DNA from: Cohnella baijiui
GTDB taxonomy: Bacteria > Bacillota > Bacilli > Paenibacillales > Paenibacillaceae
DNA length: 64,000 bases
Assembly: GCF_020731285.1 (NCBI RefSeq)
Contig: NZ_JAJFOW010000036.1
Coordinates: forward strand, 1-64,000
Direction: 5' to 3'
Shown: piece after piece, positions 24,328 to 33,030 of the stretch
Layout of the letters: each line of letters starts with the position of its first letter
Numbering within the stretch: the first letter of the stretch is position 1
Program-made: the position numbers and the translations under genes
The notes under the pieces: model-generated
Seen by the model: only the letters and a program-made list of their open reading frames with translations
Database searches by the model: none
Told to the model about the DNA's origin: nothing

Positions 24328-26745
24328 TCATGGGTTCGTTCCGTCCACCTCATACAAGGACGCATCCAATCCTTGGACAAACGGGGTCCATTCTCCTGCC
24401 GCATACAGCAGCAGCCGATGCATCGCGCGCGTGCACGCCGTATAGAAGAGCTTGCGCTCGCTCTCCCGCCGATACGTCCGCGAAGAAGCGTCATAGATCA
24501 GTACGGCGTCGAATTCGACGCCCTTCGCGAGATACGCGGGAATGACCAGCGTTCCCTTCTCGAAGGTCGGCGTCGTCTTCGTAACCAGCCGCAGCGACGG
24601 GCATCCCTCCGCGGTTAAGAGGTCGTAAGCGTCGCGGCTTTCGGCCGCCGTTTTCGCAATGACGGCAATGGAGGAGAAGCCTTCCGCCTGAAGTGCCGCG
24701 AGATCCTCCGCCATTCGCGACGCCAGCCGCTCGCCGTCGTCCGACCTCGAGAGGAGCGGCTTCTCCCCGCTTCGGTCGAAGGGCACGATCTCCCCTCCAT
24801 CCGGCAGCATCGCCTTGGTAAACGCCACGATCTCCCGGGTGGACCGGTAACTGCGGACAAGCCGAATGAGCTTCGTGTCGGACTCGCCGTAAAGCCCGAG
24901 CAGCGACGAGTCCGGACCGTGCAGCTCCGTCGACTGCGCGAAGATGGCCTGGCCGAAATCGCCGAGCACCGTCATGCGCGCGCGGGGGAACAGCTTTTTC
25001 AGAAATTCGTATTGAAACATCGAATAATCCTGACCCTCGTCGACGAAGACATGCCGCACCTCCGCATTCGTCCGAATGCCCTCCACGAGCTCCTTTAAAT
25101 ACAGGTAAGGCGTCGCATCTTCATAGAACAGCTCGAAACGACCCAGCTTCTCCTTGGTTTGTTCGCAAATGTCCGACCACAGCTCGGGAACTTCGTTCTC
25201 CTCCGTCATCCTCCGATATGTGTCCTCTTGACCGAATAGCTGCGCGTAAAGTCCCGCCATATCGAGGAACGCCATTCGCTTCACGCTTCGCCTTAACGGC
25301 TTAAAGCTTTCTTTGACGAGCATGCGGCGCAGTATTTCTTCTTCCCGGTCCGCATAGTCGAATGCGCCCTCGTCCCGCCGGGGCCTGCGGTTCACCCTCT
25401 CTTGAATTTCCTCATACTGCTCGGCAAAGTCAAATACGCCCCTCTCTTTGTGCAACTCGCCGAACGCCGCGGCATATTGGTCTTTGTCCAGATAATGAAG
25501 CTCCTCCTCGACCCAGGGAGCCTCCCGCTCCTTGCGCTCCAGCACGGTCAGCTCATTCAACAGCCACTCTTGCAGCAAGGTGACGCGATTGGCCAACCGG
25601 ACGGAAGGATCGTAATCGTAAAACTTGGCTTTGATTTGCGCGGCCGAGATCAATTCGCGGTCCCTGAAACGGATGCCGTTGAATCGCATGCCCTCCTGCT
25701 CCAGCCACTGCGCGTACTGTTGGAGAGCTCGCAGAAAGGCCGGGGAGGCTTTGTAGGCGATCCCGCTCAGCCTTGCATCGCGCTCCGGCGCCGTCAGCGT
25801 GTATTCGATCTGGTCGAACGGATCCTCCAGACGGAACGTCGCACCGAGCTCGTTATCCAGATATTCCTGGAAGGTCGTCTGCTGCATGTTTTCTTCCCCC
25901 AGCTCGGGAAGAACGGTGGATACATAGCTGTTGAACATGGGATTGGGCGAGAACAATACGATTTGATCCGCTTTGAGCCGCTCCCGGTGTTTGTACAGCA
26001 AATACGCGACCCGCTGCAGGGCGGCGGAGGTCTTCCCGCTGCCCGCCGCCCCCTGCACGACGAGCATCCGGCTTTTGTCCTCCCGGATAATGGCGTTTTG
26101 CTCTTTTTGGATCGTCGCCACGATGCTCTTCATCTGGGCATCCGCCCCTTTGCCAAGCACCTGCTGCAGCAATTCGTCGCCGATCGTCAAGCTCGTGTCG
26201 AACACGTTCATTAATCGGCCCTCGCGAATCTGATACTGCCGCTTCAGCTTCATCGTCCCCGCGACGGAGCCCGCCGGCGTCTCGTAGGAAGCCGCTCCCG
26301 GGGAATAGTCGTAGTACATGCTCGCGATCGGCGACCGCCAGTCATAGATCAGAAAGCTAAGGCCATCCGAATCGACGAAGGACGATACGCCGATGTAGAT
26401 CCGCTCGCCGGAGCTCAGACCCTCCTCATGAAAATCGATGCGCCCAAAATAAGGGGATGGCAGCAGCCGATTTATGTTTTTCCATTGCTGCAAGCGAAGC
26501 CGGTGGCTTCTCTCCCGTTCGGACAAGAGCGCCTCCTGCTGCCTGATGCTGTAGAACGTCTCTTCGAAATCTTCTTGGGTGCTCGTATTGACCGTCACTT
26601 CCTCCCAGAATCGCCTGCGGAAATCCGTCGTCTGATCGCGCAGCCCGGCTACTTCCGGCTCCAGCTCGGCGATTCTCGCCCGCAGCTTATCCGTCACCCC
26701 GTTCAGCCTCTCTTGCTCTTCCTTCCAATCTTTTTCGTTCATCAT
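24328..26745 (-). CDS. helD: RNA polymerase recycling helicase HelD
   Basis: An 805-residue UvrD/Rep-like SF1 ATPase of the HelD family, which removes RNA polymerase from stalled complexes. The N-terminal coiled coil (1-90) is the arm that enters the polymerase channel; FLIYDWRSPIASMYYDYSPG (131-150) is a HelD hallmark. Walker A is QGAAGSGKTS (231-240), and the Walker B region reads HVFVDEGQDYSMFQYEF; the end has VIPAYLAKGVEFDAVLIYDAS. Length matches Bacillus HelD. Start is ATG 26745 or 26742. It is divergent from the small RNA promoter. Confidence 0.93.
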   Translation of the reverse strand: MMNEKDWKEEQERLNGVTDKLRARIAELEPEVAGLRDQTTDFRRRFWEEVTVNTSTQEDFEETFYSIRQQEALLSERERSHRLRLQQWKNINRLLPSPYFGRIDFHEEGLSSGERIYIGVSSFVDSDGLSFLIYDWRSPIASMYYDYSPGAASYETPAGSVAGTMKLKRQYQIREGRLMNVFDTSLTIGDELLQQVLGKGADAQMKSIVATIQKEQNAIIREDKSRMLVVQGAAGSGKTSAALQRVAYLLYKHRERLKADQIVLFSPNPMFNSYVSTVLPELGEENMQQTTFQEYLDNELGATFRLEDPFDQIEYTLTAPERDARLSGIAYKASPAFLRALQQYAQWLEQEGMRFNGIRFRDRELISAAQIKAKFYDYDPSVRLANRVTLLQEWLLNELTVLERKEREAPWVEEELHYLDKDQYAAAFGELHKERGVFDFAEQYEEIQERVNRRPRRDEGAFDYADREEEILRRMLVKESFKPLRRSVKRMAFLDMAGLYAQLFGQEDTYRRMTEENEVPELWSDICEQTKEKLGRFELFYEDATPYLYLKELVEGIRTNAEVRHVFVDEGQDYSMFQYEFLKKLFPRARMTVLGDFGQAIFAQSTELHGPDSSLLGLYGESDTKLIRLVRSYRSTREIVAFTKAMLPDGGEIVPFDRSGEKPLLSRSDDGERLASRMAEDLAALQAEGFSSIAVIAKTAAESRDAYDLLTAEGCPSLRLVTKTTPTFEKGTLVIPAYLAKGVEFDAVLIYDASSRTYRRESERKLFYTACTRAMHRLLLYAAGEWTPFVQGLDASLYEVDGTNP

Positions 26746-26790
26746 CCTCTGCCCACGCTCCCCTTCAGTGATATCTGCAGAAAAAGACGT

Positions 26791-26820
26791 TTGACAAACC
26801 GCTGCGCCACATGATAATAT
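26791..26820 (+). promoter_or_regulatory. strong sigma-A promoter of the candidate small RNA
   Basis: Perfect -35 TTGACA (26791-26796) and a -10 region GATAATAT (26813-26820) with an adjacent TG, spaced 16-18 bp. It points rightward into a region without a convincing ORF. Confidence 0.7.
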
Positions 26821-26825
26821 AGAAT

Positions 26826-26953
26826 TGTAGATAAGATGGACTACATATGCCTAAATTCAAATGCAGTGGTTTTCTAAGCTTACCACAGCATTTCTTTGCG
26901 CGCAATATTGGATTTAAGAGTCAATCCCGGCAGCAAGCTGCCGGGATTTTTCG
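26826..26953 (+). ncRNA. candidate structured small RNA, about 130 nt
   Basis: Between a near-consensus promoter and an intrinsic terminator (ATCCCGGCAGC...GCTGCCGGGAT plus TTTTT, 26924-26951) there is no gene with a ribosome site. The RNA would contain a hairpin at 26859-26893: AAATGC-A-GTGGT pairing with ACCAC-A-GCATTT across an 11-nt loop with one A/A mismatch. I do not recognise the family. A short ATG frame at 26847 has no Shine-Dalgarno site and runs through the terminator. Confidence 0.55.
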
Positions 26954-26969
26954 TGCCGGGTCCTCCAAC

Positions 26970-27000
26970 AAAAAATCACCCCTATGCGGGGTGATTTTTT
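26970..27000. terminator. bidirectional terminator
   Basis: AAAAAATCACCCC-TATG-CGGGGTGATTTTTT, U-rich on both strands. It serves the TMEM175 gene on the minus strand and backs up the small RNA terminator. Confidence 0.85.
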
Positions 27001-27041
27001 GTTTGAACGGAAATGGCCGCGCGCGCGCCGAAGACCCGATG

Positions 27042-27629
27042 CTAGCGCCCTTTCAGAACATGCTCGATTCGCTTGTCCGGCACGAACCAGATCACGGCAA
27101 CAAGGACGAAAAAGAAGCCGGATATCCAAGGACTTATATACGCGGTCAAGGCGGCGATCAAGTAGAGAAAGGGGGACAACTTCCCCTTCCAGTCTTTGCC
27201 CATCGCGATGACGAACCTGGAATCGCCGCTATGCTGGCTCATGATCGTCCGTTGAACGAGCGAATAGGAGATTGCCGCCAACAGCAGGATGATGCCGTAG
27301 AGAGCCGTCGGCGTCGCCGAAAAGTGGCTCTCCCCCATCCAGGCCGTCGTGAACGGGATCAGGGATAACCAAAAGAGCAGCAGCAGGTTCAGCCACATCA
27401 GCCGGCCGTTCATCGTTCGAACCATATGCAGCAGATGGTGATGGTTGTTCCAGTAGATGCCGACATAGACGAAACTGAAAATGTAGCTCAGCATTTTCGG
27501 GCCGAGGTCGACCAACGCATGCCAATCATGTTCTTCCGGAATTTTCAATTCCAGCACCATGATCGTAATGATGATCGCCAGCACGCCGTCGCTGAACGCT
27601 TCCATCCGGTTCGCTTTCAGAGGCTTCAC
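27042..27629 (-). CDS. TMEM175 (DUF1211) family potassium channel protein
   Basis: A 195-residue membrane protein with six helices, a bacterial TMEM175-type channel. The family's diagnostic RxxxFSD motif is in NRMEAFSDGVLAIIITIMVLELKIP at the start of the first helix. Long helices follow, including YWNNHHHLLHMV. It would conduct potassium or other monovalent cations across the membrane. The start is set at GTG 27629 with AAGGAAG upstream; ATG 27605 is an alternative. Confidence 0.88.
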   Translation of the reverse strand: MKPLKANRMEAFSDGVLAIIITIMVLELKIPEEHDWHALVDLGPKMLSYIFSFVYVGIYWNNHHHLLHMVRTMNGRLMWLNLLLLFWLSLIPFTTAWMGESHFSATPTALYGIILLLAAISYSLVQRTIMSQHSGDSRFVIAMGKDWKGKLSPFLYLIAALTAYISPWISGFFFVLVAVIWFVPDKRIEHVLKGR

Positions 27630-27751
27630 CTCTTCCTTTCTTCTCCGCTCTTCACTTACTAAACAACAGTAACTTCGCATATCGCCCTTCCGTTTGTCAA
27701 GTCCAATTGCAAGCGTTCAGCCAAGCCTCGAAAAATCTGTATTGACCATAT

Positions 27752-27771
27752 ACTGTTTATACAATATACTG
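27752..27771. promoter_or_regulatory. putative TetR operator at the MFS gene
   Basis: CTGTTTATACAATATACTG matches the palindrome TGTTTATACAATAAACA found upstream of the tetR gene at 30261-30277 (13 shared bases). It lies about 50 bp before the MFS start, inside the probable promoter. Confidence 0.7.
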
Positions 27772-27819
27772 ATTACATCAAATACAGTTTCGAACGAAAC
27801 CGAAAAGGAGTGGATTGTT

Positions 27820-29367
27820 GTGACCCAAGCAACGCATGCCGACACGCACCAAGCCGGCCGCAAGGAATGGATCGCGCTTGTCGTCCTTTGTCTCCCGCTG
27901 ATGGTCGTCTCGATGGACGTCTCCGTCCTGTTCTTTGCCGCCCCCGCCATTGCCGCGGATTTGCAGCCGACGGCTACGCAGCAATTGTGGATTTTCGACG
28001 TGTACGGATTTATTCTCGCCGGTCTGCTGCTCACCATGGGCGCCGTCGGCGACCGCATCGGGCGACGTCGCCTGTTGATGATCGGCTCTGTCGGATTCGC
28101 GGTCAGTTCGGCGTTCGCCGCGTACGCCCATTCGGCCGAGTCCTTGATCCTGGCCCGGGGAATCATGGGCATTGCGGGATCGACCCTCATGCCTTCGACG
28201 CTCGCTCTCGTACGTACGATGTTTCAGAACCCCGCCCAGCGGACCAAAGCGCTGTCCGTCTGGAGCGCCGTCATGGCCAGCGGCGTCACCGTCGGGCCGA
28301 TCATCGGCGGTCTGCTCATCCAATCCTTCTCTTGGGGTTCGGTGTTCCTCATCAACATCCCGGCGATGGCGCTGCTGCTGGCCATCGCGCCGTTCCTGCT
28401 GCCGGAGTCCCGCAGCGCCGCACGCACCCGGCTCGATCTGTTCGGCTCGTTCCTGGTACTCGCCGCCATTCTGCCCGTCACCTACGGCGTCAAAACGCTC
28501 GCCGAAGACGGCTGGGCTATTGCTCCCGTCGTTGTTCTCGTGGTCGGCATCCTCTTCGGAATCGGATTCGTGAAGCGTCAGTTGAGCGTCTCGCATCCTT
28601 TGATCGATATCCGCGCGTTGACGGAGAGGCGGACCGGCGGTTCGATCCTCATGAACCTGATCGCCACGTTCGCGTTAATGGCAAGCGCATTGGTGAACAC
28701 TCAATTCCTCCAATCGGTGCTCGGATATTCTCCGTTCGTTGCCGCCCTTTGGAGCGTGCTGCCCTCGGTAGCCGTCGGAGCGGCGGCGCCGCTCGCCGCG
28801 AAGCTGTCGCTCGCCCATGGGCGGCCGCGGGTGATGGCCGGAGGCTTCCTGCTGTCGGCGATCGGATTCGCCGTCCTGACCCAGGTCCGGCTCGATGGCT
28901 TCTCTCCGCTGACCGTCGTGCTGGTCGGAGCCGGATTGGTCGCGGCGGGAATCGTGTCCGTCATGACCCTCGTCACCGACTATGTCGTAAGCGTCGCGCC
29001 GGCCGATCGGGCGGGCGCGGTCGGAGGCCTTATCGAGACCTCCAGCGAGCTCGGAGGCGCCTTCGGCATCGCCCTTCTCGGCTGCATCTTCGCGGCGGTT
29101 TATCACCGCGCGGTAGCACCCCTTCTGCCCGCTCATCTCACGGCGGAAGCGGCTCATGAGGCCAAACAAACCATTGCCGGAGCGTCCATCGCCGCGCAGC
29201 ATTTGCCCGCCGAAACGGCGTCCCAAGTGATGGCCGCTTCCAAGGACGCCTTTATGACCGCGATGCATGCCACCTGCCTTGTCGCCTGCGTCATCCTGCT
29301 GATCACCACGGCAGTCTCGCTGGTGCTGCTCCGCGAAAAGAAACAAGCCGTCAGCCACGCCGCGTAA
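27820..29367 (+). CDS. MFS multidrug transporter, DHA2 (14-helix) family
   Basis: A 515-residue proton-driven efflux pump of the QacA/SmvA type. The first helix holds MDVSVLFFAAPAIAADL (motif D1); motif A is GDRIGRRRLLMIG, and motif C is GPIIGGLLIQSFSWGSVFLINIP. Fourteen helices are expected. Start is GTG 27820, nine nt after AAGGAG. Adjacent convergent tetR and a shared operator indicate repression by that TetR and induction by pump substrates, which are not known. Confidence 0.9.
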   Translation: MTQATHADTHQAGRKEWIALVVLCLPLMVVSMDVSVLFFAAPAIAADLQPTATQQLWIFDVYGFILAGLLLTMGAVGDRIGRRRLLMIGSVGFAVSSAFAAYAHSAESLILARGIMGIAGSTLMPSTLALVRTMFQNPAQRTKALSVWSAVMASGVTVGPIIGGLLIQSFSWGSVFLINIPAMALLLAIAPFLLPESRSAARTRLDLFGSFLVLAAILPVTYGVKTLAEDGWAIAPVVVLVVGILFGIGFVKRQLSVSHPLIDIRALTERRTGGSILMNLIATFALMASALVNTQFLQSVLGYSPFVAALWSVLPSVAVGAAAPLAAKLSLAHGRPRVMAGGFLLSAIGFAVLTQVRLDGFSPLTVVLVGAGLVAAGIVSVMTLVTDYVVSVAPADRAGAVGGLIETSSELGGAFGIALLGCIFAAVYHRAVAPLLPAHLTAEAAHEAKQTIAGASIAAQHLPAETASQVMAASKDAFMTAMHATCLVACVILLITTAVSLVLLREKKQAVSHAA

Positions 29368-29397
29368 TATCGGGCTAAAACTGATGTGTGACCGATG

Positions 29398-29440
29398 AAA
29401 AAAGCTGCTTCCAGGGTCGCGACCCCGGAAGCAGCCTTTC
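29398..29440. terminator. bidirectional terminator between MFS and tetR
   Basis: AAAAAGCTGCTTCC...GGAAGCAGC with inner GGGTCGCGACCC; A-rich and T-rich flanks serve both convergent genes. Confidence 0.85.
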
Positions 29441-29455
29441 TCGTTGCTGAACCCT

Positions 29456-30241
29456 TTAGCGTTCCTTTTTTCGCTCTAAAAATAGTTCGATGCCATCCAG
29501 AATCCGCTCTAATCCGAAATCGACGTCGCTGCCGACATTGTTCTCTTCCTCGTTCTCCCCGGTGTAGGCGCCGGACATGACGAGCGGATGCAGATGCGGG
29601 AATTGTTCCGGCTTGACCAGCGCCCGAAGCGCCGCCGAATAATTCAGCCCGCTGAACTCCTCCACGCTGGTGCCCGTCTGAACGGCCCGGTCGATATCAC
29701 GCTGCAGCATCCCGCAGGTGCGGGCGTAGCCGCTCACTAGAAGCACGATGGACATTTTCTCGTATTCGCCCAGCTCCAGGCCCCGCAGGGGCCGAAGCCC
29801 CCAATCGACGATGCGAAGATTGTTGGGCCCGATCGGAATCCCTAAGATCGGGATATCTCCGTACCAGGGATGATTCCGAAAAATGTCGATGGTCCCCATC
29901 ACATACTCCCGCAAGCCCTCCCGCCATTCCTGCGGCGGTCTCTCCGGAGGCAGCGGAATATCGCAGGCCGCGTCCTGCATGAGAAGCAGCAGAGCGTCCT
30001 TGCTCGGAATGTAGCGGTAGAGCGACATCGCCGTGAAGCCGAGCTCCGATGCCACCCGATTCATCGAAACGGCTTGGATGCCGTCCTTGTCCGCGACTTC
30101 GACCGCCTTCGCCACGATCTGGTCGATGCTCATCTCCCGCTTGGGCCCGCGCTGCGGCGGCTTCACCAGTCCCCAGCCGAGCGCGGCCCCCGCCGGGAGC
30201 AGCTTTGCCGCCTCTTCCGGCGTCAAGTCTTCTTTAGACAT
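29456..30241 (-). CDS. TetR repressor of the MFS gene
   Basis: A 261-residue TetR-family regulator with a GC-rich N-terminal extension before the helix-turn-helix (IDQIVAKAVEVADKDGIQAVSMNRVASELGFTAMSLYRYIPSKDALLLLM). The C-terminal ligand domain is of the TetR_C tetracycline-repressor-like type. GGAGGT 6 nt before ATG 30241 sets the start. The palindrome TGTTTATACAATAAACA in its own promoter also occurs before the MFS gene, so it probably represses both. Confidence 0.88.
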   Translation of the reverse strand: MSKEDLTPEEAAKLLPAGAALGWGLVKPPQRGPKREMSIDQIVAKAVEVADKDGIQAVSMNRVASELGFTAMSLYRYIPSKDALLLLMQDAACDIPLPPERPPQEWREGLREYVMGTIDIFRNHPWYGDIPILGIPIGPNNLRIVDWGLRPLRGLELGEYEKMSIVLLVSGYARTCGMLQRDIDRAVQTGTSVEEFSGLNYSAALRALVKPEQFPHLHPLVMSGAYTGENEEENNVGSDVDFGLERILDGIELFLERKKER

Positions 30242-30260
30242 CTCTTGACCTCCCATTAAA

Positions 30261-30277
30261 TGTTTATACAATAAACA
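30261..30277. promoter_or_regulatory. TetR autoregulatory operator
   Basis: Perfect inverted repeat TGTTTAT-ACA-ATAAACA just upstream of the tetR start. A related copy is at 27752-27771. Confidence 0.75.
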
Positions 30278-30311
30278 GTATATCACACTACGGCTAAAAT
30301 CGGAAAACAAC

Positions 30312-30351
30312 AAAAAACGCTACTGACATATCGGTGTCAGGAGCGTTTTTA
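30312..30351. terminator. orphan terminator upstream of the DinB gene
   Basis: AAAAACGCT-A-CTGACA...TGTCAG-G-AGCGTTTTT, T-rich at both ends. It lies in the divergent gap with no gene ending here, so it may attenuate the DinB gene or insulate the tetR promoter. Confidence 0.6.
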
Positions 30352-30388
30352 TATGATGCACATAAACGATCCAAGGAGCTGTTGAAAC

Positions 30389-30928
30389 GTGCGTACAAAC
30401 GAGGCTTTGCAGCAATTCCAAGAAACGGTGAATGTGTATCTGCGAGAATTGGACGGTTTCAGCATGGAGCAGTTGAGCTTCCGGCCGTCGGAAAGCGAAT
30501 GGTCAATCGGGCAGATGTATCAGCATTTGGTTCAATCCGCCCTATTTATGCAACTTCGAAATGCGGAGCAATGCCTGACGGGAAGCAACGATTCGGAAGC
30601 GCCCATCATGGAAAAAACTGATGTGGGTGCCGCCGTCTTCAAACAGGGAAGCTTTCCGCCTATGCGTATTCATGTTCCGCCGTCCCCGCAGTATACGCCG
30701 CAGCAGCCGGAGACCAAAGATCAGCTGATTCAGGGACTCGCGTCAGTGATCCGGCGGATGAAGGAAATTCAACCTTCCCTGGAAGAAACATCGGCTCAAA
30801 ACACCGTTCCTCACCCGAGATTCGGAGGGCTCAATGCCGAAGAATGGTTCCTGCTCGTGGAAATGCACTACCGCCACCATTTGCTGCAGTTGAATCGGTT
30901 GAAGCAAGCGATCGGAGAGCGGCATTGA
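30389..30928 (+). CDS. DinB-like four-helix protein
   Basis: A 179-residue DinB/YfiT-fold protein: RTNEALQQFQETVNVYLRELDGF at the start, SEWSIGQMYQHLVQSALFM with the first metal-ligand histidine, and HYRHHLLQLNRLKQ with two more near the C-terminus. Members bind a metal through three histidines, and some are thiol (bacillithiol) transferases; this one is unassigned. Start is GTG 30389, 11 nt after AAGGAG. Confidence 0.82.
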   Translation: MRTNEALQQFQETVNVYLRELDGFSMEQLSFRPSESEWSIGQMYQHLVQSALFMQLRNAEQCLTGSNDSEAPIMEKTDVGAAVFKQGSFPPMRIHVPPSPQYTPQQPETKDQLIQGLASVIRRMKEIQPSLEETSAQNTVPHPRFGGLNAEEWFLLVEMHYRHHLLQLNRLKQAIGERH

Positions 30929-30968
30929 TATTTCCGATAGGGGTCACCGCAGCGTCCGCAGGCGTGAC

Positions 30969-32204
30969 TTAGCTGCGCGGATGCCCTAATAGCCGCATTT
31001 CAACAGCGGTTGCCGCGGCAATAGGTCCGCCCGCCGACGCGAATCCTTCGGATACTTTGCGGGCACCTTCGACGCACGTCATCGCCTCGCGCACCTTCAT
31101 CCGAAGGCGATCCGGGCTGAGCCGACTGGCGGGCAACCGCGTGCCGGCTCCCGCTACCTCGACGCGTCGTGCTACCTCCAATTGATCGCGACCGAAAGGC
31201 ACCGCGCATACAGGCACGCCGTGCAGAAGCGCTTTCTGGGTCGCCCCCATGCCGCCATGCGTAATGGCGCATACGGCTCGGTCAAGTACGAGTCCATGGG
31301 GAAGAAACGGCAATAAGCTGGCATGGGCTGATGATCGAAAGGAGGCTGCATCTTGCGAGGGGAGCGTTGCGATGAGGTGGACATTCTCTTTCGCAAGAGC
31401 GTCCAGCGCGGTTGCGATGAGGCGACCGTCATTCTGGAACTCCGAGGAGGTTGTCACCAGTACGATCGGCCGTTCGATCTTCGTGAGCCATGCCGGAGGT
31501 TCGGCAGGAGGATCCCAAGCACAGGGGCCGACCATGGCGATATTGGGCGGCCAATCCGAGCGCGGGTATTCGAAAGGCTCGGCGGTGAGGTAAAGAAGCA
31601 GCGGCGGCCGGCCAAACAGACCATCGGCGCTGCTGACCGGGCCGAGCCCCGATCTTTTGCGTATCTCGTTGAGCGGCGACAGCAGCATGCGCTCGAAGGT
31701 GCCTACAAATAGCGGCTTCAACGCACGGTCGCGAATCCTGCCCAACGGTCCTCGCGCAGGCGGCAGCCCGGGGCCAAACGGCGGAGCGTCTCGCGAAGTC
31801 ACCGCGAGCGGATAGGGGCAGAATGTCGCCCACGGACCGCCCCAAGCCTCGGCAGCCGTAACTGCGCCCCAGCAGTTCACATCCACGATGACAGCGTCGG
31901 GAGAGGTTTCCGCGATCGCTTGCTGCAGATCGGAACCGTCATATTCCGCTCGCGCGCTGAACATGCTTACGGAACGTTGCAACCCTCCCCGGGCCGTGCG
32001 CGCTTTGTAATCATCGTGGGGCATCGTTTCAATGCGGCTGTCGATGGGAGCGGCGTCGAATCCATGCGCTCGCGAAAGATCCACCTGGGAAGCTAATGTA
32101 CGCAAGATGATGGTATGACCCCGATAGTTCAGCTCATCCAGAATCGGAACCAGCGGAAACAAATGTCCGCGGGCGGGCGAAGTATAGGCAAGAATACGGG
32201 CCAT
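30969..32204 (-). CDS. MGT/YjiC-like UDP-glycosyltransferase
   Basis: A 411-residue GT1 (GT-B fold) glycosyltransferase. The N-terminus ILAYTSPARGHLFPLVPIL is the acceptor-domain start, and the sugar-nucleotide motif THGGMGATQKALLHGVPVCAVPFGRDQLEVARRVE (about 316-350) is near the C-terminus. These enzymes glycosylate macrolides, flavonoids or other small acceptors. It follows a TetR gene with no gap, so the regulator probably senses the acceptor or a related compound. The ribosome site GGAGGT lies inside the TetR coding end. Confidence 0.9.
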   Translation of the reverse strand: MARILAYTSPARGHLFPLVPILDELNYRGHTIILRTLASQVDLSRAHGFDAAPIDSRIETMPHDDYKARTARGGLQRSVSMFSARAEYDGSDLQQAIAETSPDAVIVDVNCWGAVTAAEAWGGPWATFCPYPLAVTSRDAPPFGPGLPPARGPLGRIRDRALKPLFVGTFERMLLSPLNEIRKRSGLGPVSSADGLFGRPPLLLYLTAEPFEYPRSDWPPNIAMVGPCAWDPPAEPPAWLTKIERPIVLVTTSSEFQNDGRLIATALDALAKENVHLIATLPSQDAASFRSSAHASLLPFLPHGLVLDRAVCAITHGGMGATQKALLHGVPVCAVPFGRDQLEVARRVEVAGAGTRLPASRLSPDRLRMKVREAMTCVEGARKVSEGFASAGGPIAAATAVEMRLLGHPRS

Positions 32205-32819
32205 CTACTGACCTCCTATCCAAGGTTGAAGGAGCTCGTGCAGAGCGAGCTCGGTTTGCCTGCGGCTCAAGCCCCGATAACGGCGCAAGAGCCTCCAGGT
32301 GCTGACGTCGGTTATGGCGATCAATTGAGCAAGACGTCTCTTCCACTCTGCGCCTTTTCGTCCCGTCAGCGCCTGGGCGAAGACCCGCTCGCACCATTGC
32401 TCATGATACGCTCGGCCTTGATCGAGAATCCGGCTCACGGCGGTGATCCGCTGTTCCTCAGCCAACATGCGAAGCACCCCGTCGCCTACCTCTTCATAGT
32501 GATCGAGCAATATTCGCAGAGCTCCCGTCACGTCATCTGCTTTCGATTGGTCGCGATGGCTGGCAATTCGCTTGTATTCGCGCTCGGCGGCCGCATTGAA
32601 AAGACCGTCCTTGCCGCCGTAGCGGCGTATTACCGTCTGCACCGTAACGCCGGCACGGCGCGCCACCTCCTCAAGCGGGATGTTATCGACAGGCTTCTCG
32701 TAAAAAATACCGATGGCTGCATCCAGTATTCGTTCGCCGGTCTCTGCCGCAGCGTCCGCTCTAGCCTGCATTCGGTAAGATCGCGTAAGGTTCCCGGGCC
32801 GATCCTTGTCGTTTTCCAC
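32205..32819 (-). CDS. TetR family regulator of the glycosyltransferase operon
   Basis: A 204-residue TetR: GERILDAAIGIFYEKPVDNIPLEEVARRAGVTVQTVIRRYGGKDGLF is the DNA-binding region. Start is GTG 32819 with a weak AAGGA upstream. Its stop abuts the glycosyltransferase ATG. A palindrome at 32852-32866 lies in the promoter. Confidence 0.88.
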   Translation of the reverse strand: MENDKDRPGNLTRSYRMQARADAAAETGERILDAAIGIFYEKPVDNIPLEEVARRAGVTVQTVIRRYGGKDGLFNAAAEREYKRIASHRDQSKADDVTGALRILLDHYEEVGDGVLRMLAEEQRITAVSRILDQGRAYHEQWCERVFAQALTGRKGAEWKRRLAQLIAITDVSTWRLLRRYRGLSRRQTELALHELLQPWIGGQ

Positions 32820-32851
32820 TTTTCATTCCTTTCGCTTTCCATCATATTCAT

Positions 32852-32866
32852 GTTAATCACACTAAC
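32852..32866. promoter_or_regulatory. putative TetR operator
   Basis: Imperfect palindrome GTTAATCACACTAAC (GTTAnT...AnTAAC) about 33 bp before the TetR GTG, overlapping the likely -10 region; TTGCCA (minus strand) is a candidate -35. Confidence 0.5.
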
Positions 32867-33030
32867 ACCAAATATATGGCAAGTCAATTAGCAATGCGGC
32901 TATTTTGAATTCGCGGACGATTTTCAACTTTCTGATGCCGGCGATGCCGACCAACCGCGAATGAACCCCTCCATCGTGGGGGAAAATACCGTTTGGCGAT
33001 ATTACACTCTTTTGGGATGATGGTGACGGA

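Noticed and set aside
26847..27368. 173-residue plus-strand ORF starting inside the small RNA
   Set aside because: It has no Shine-Dalgarno site, reads through two terminators and runs antisense to the TMEM175 gene.
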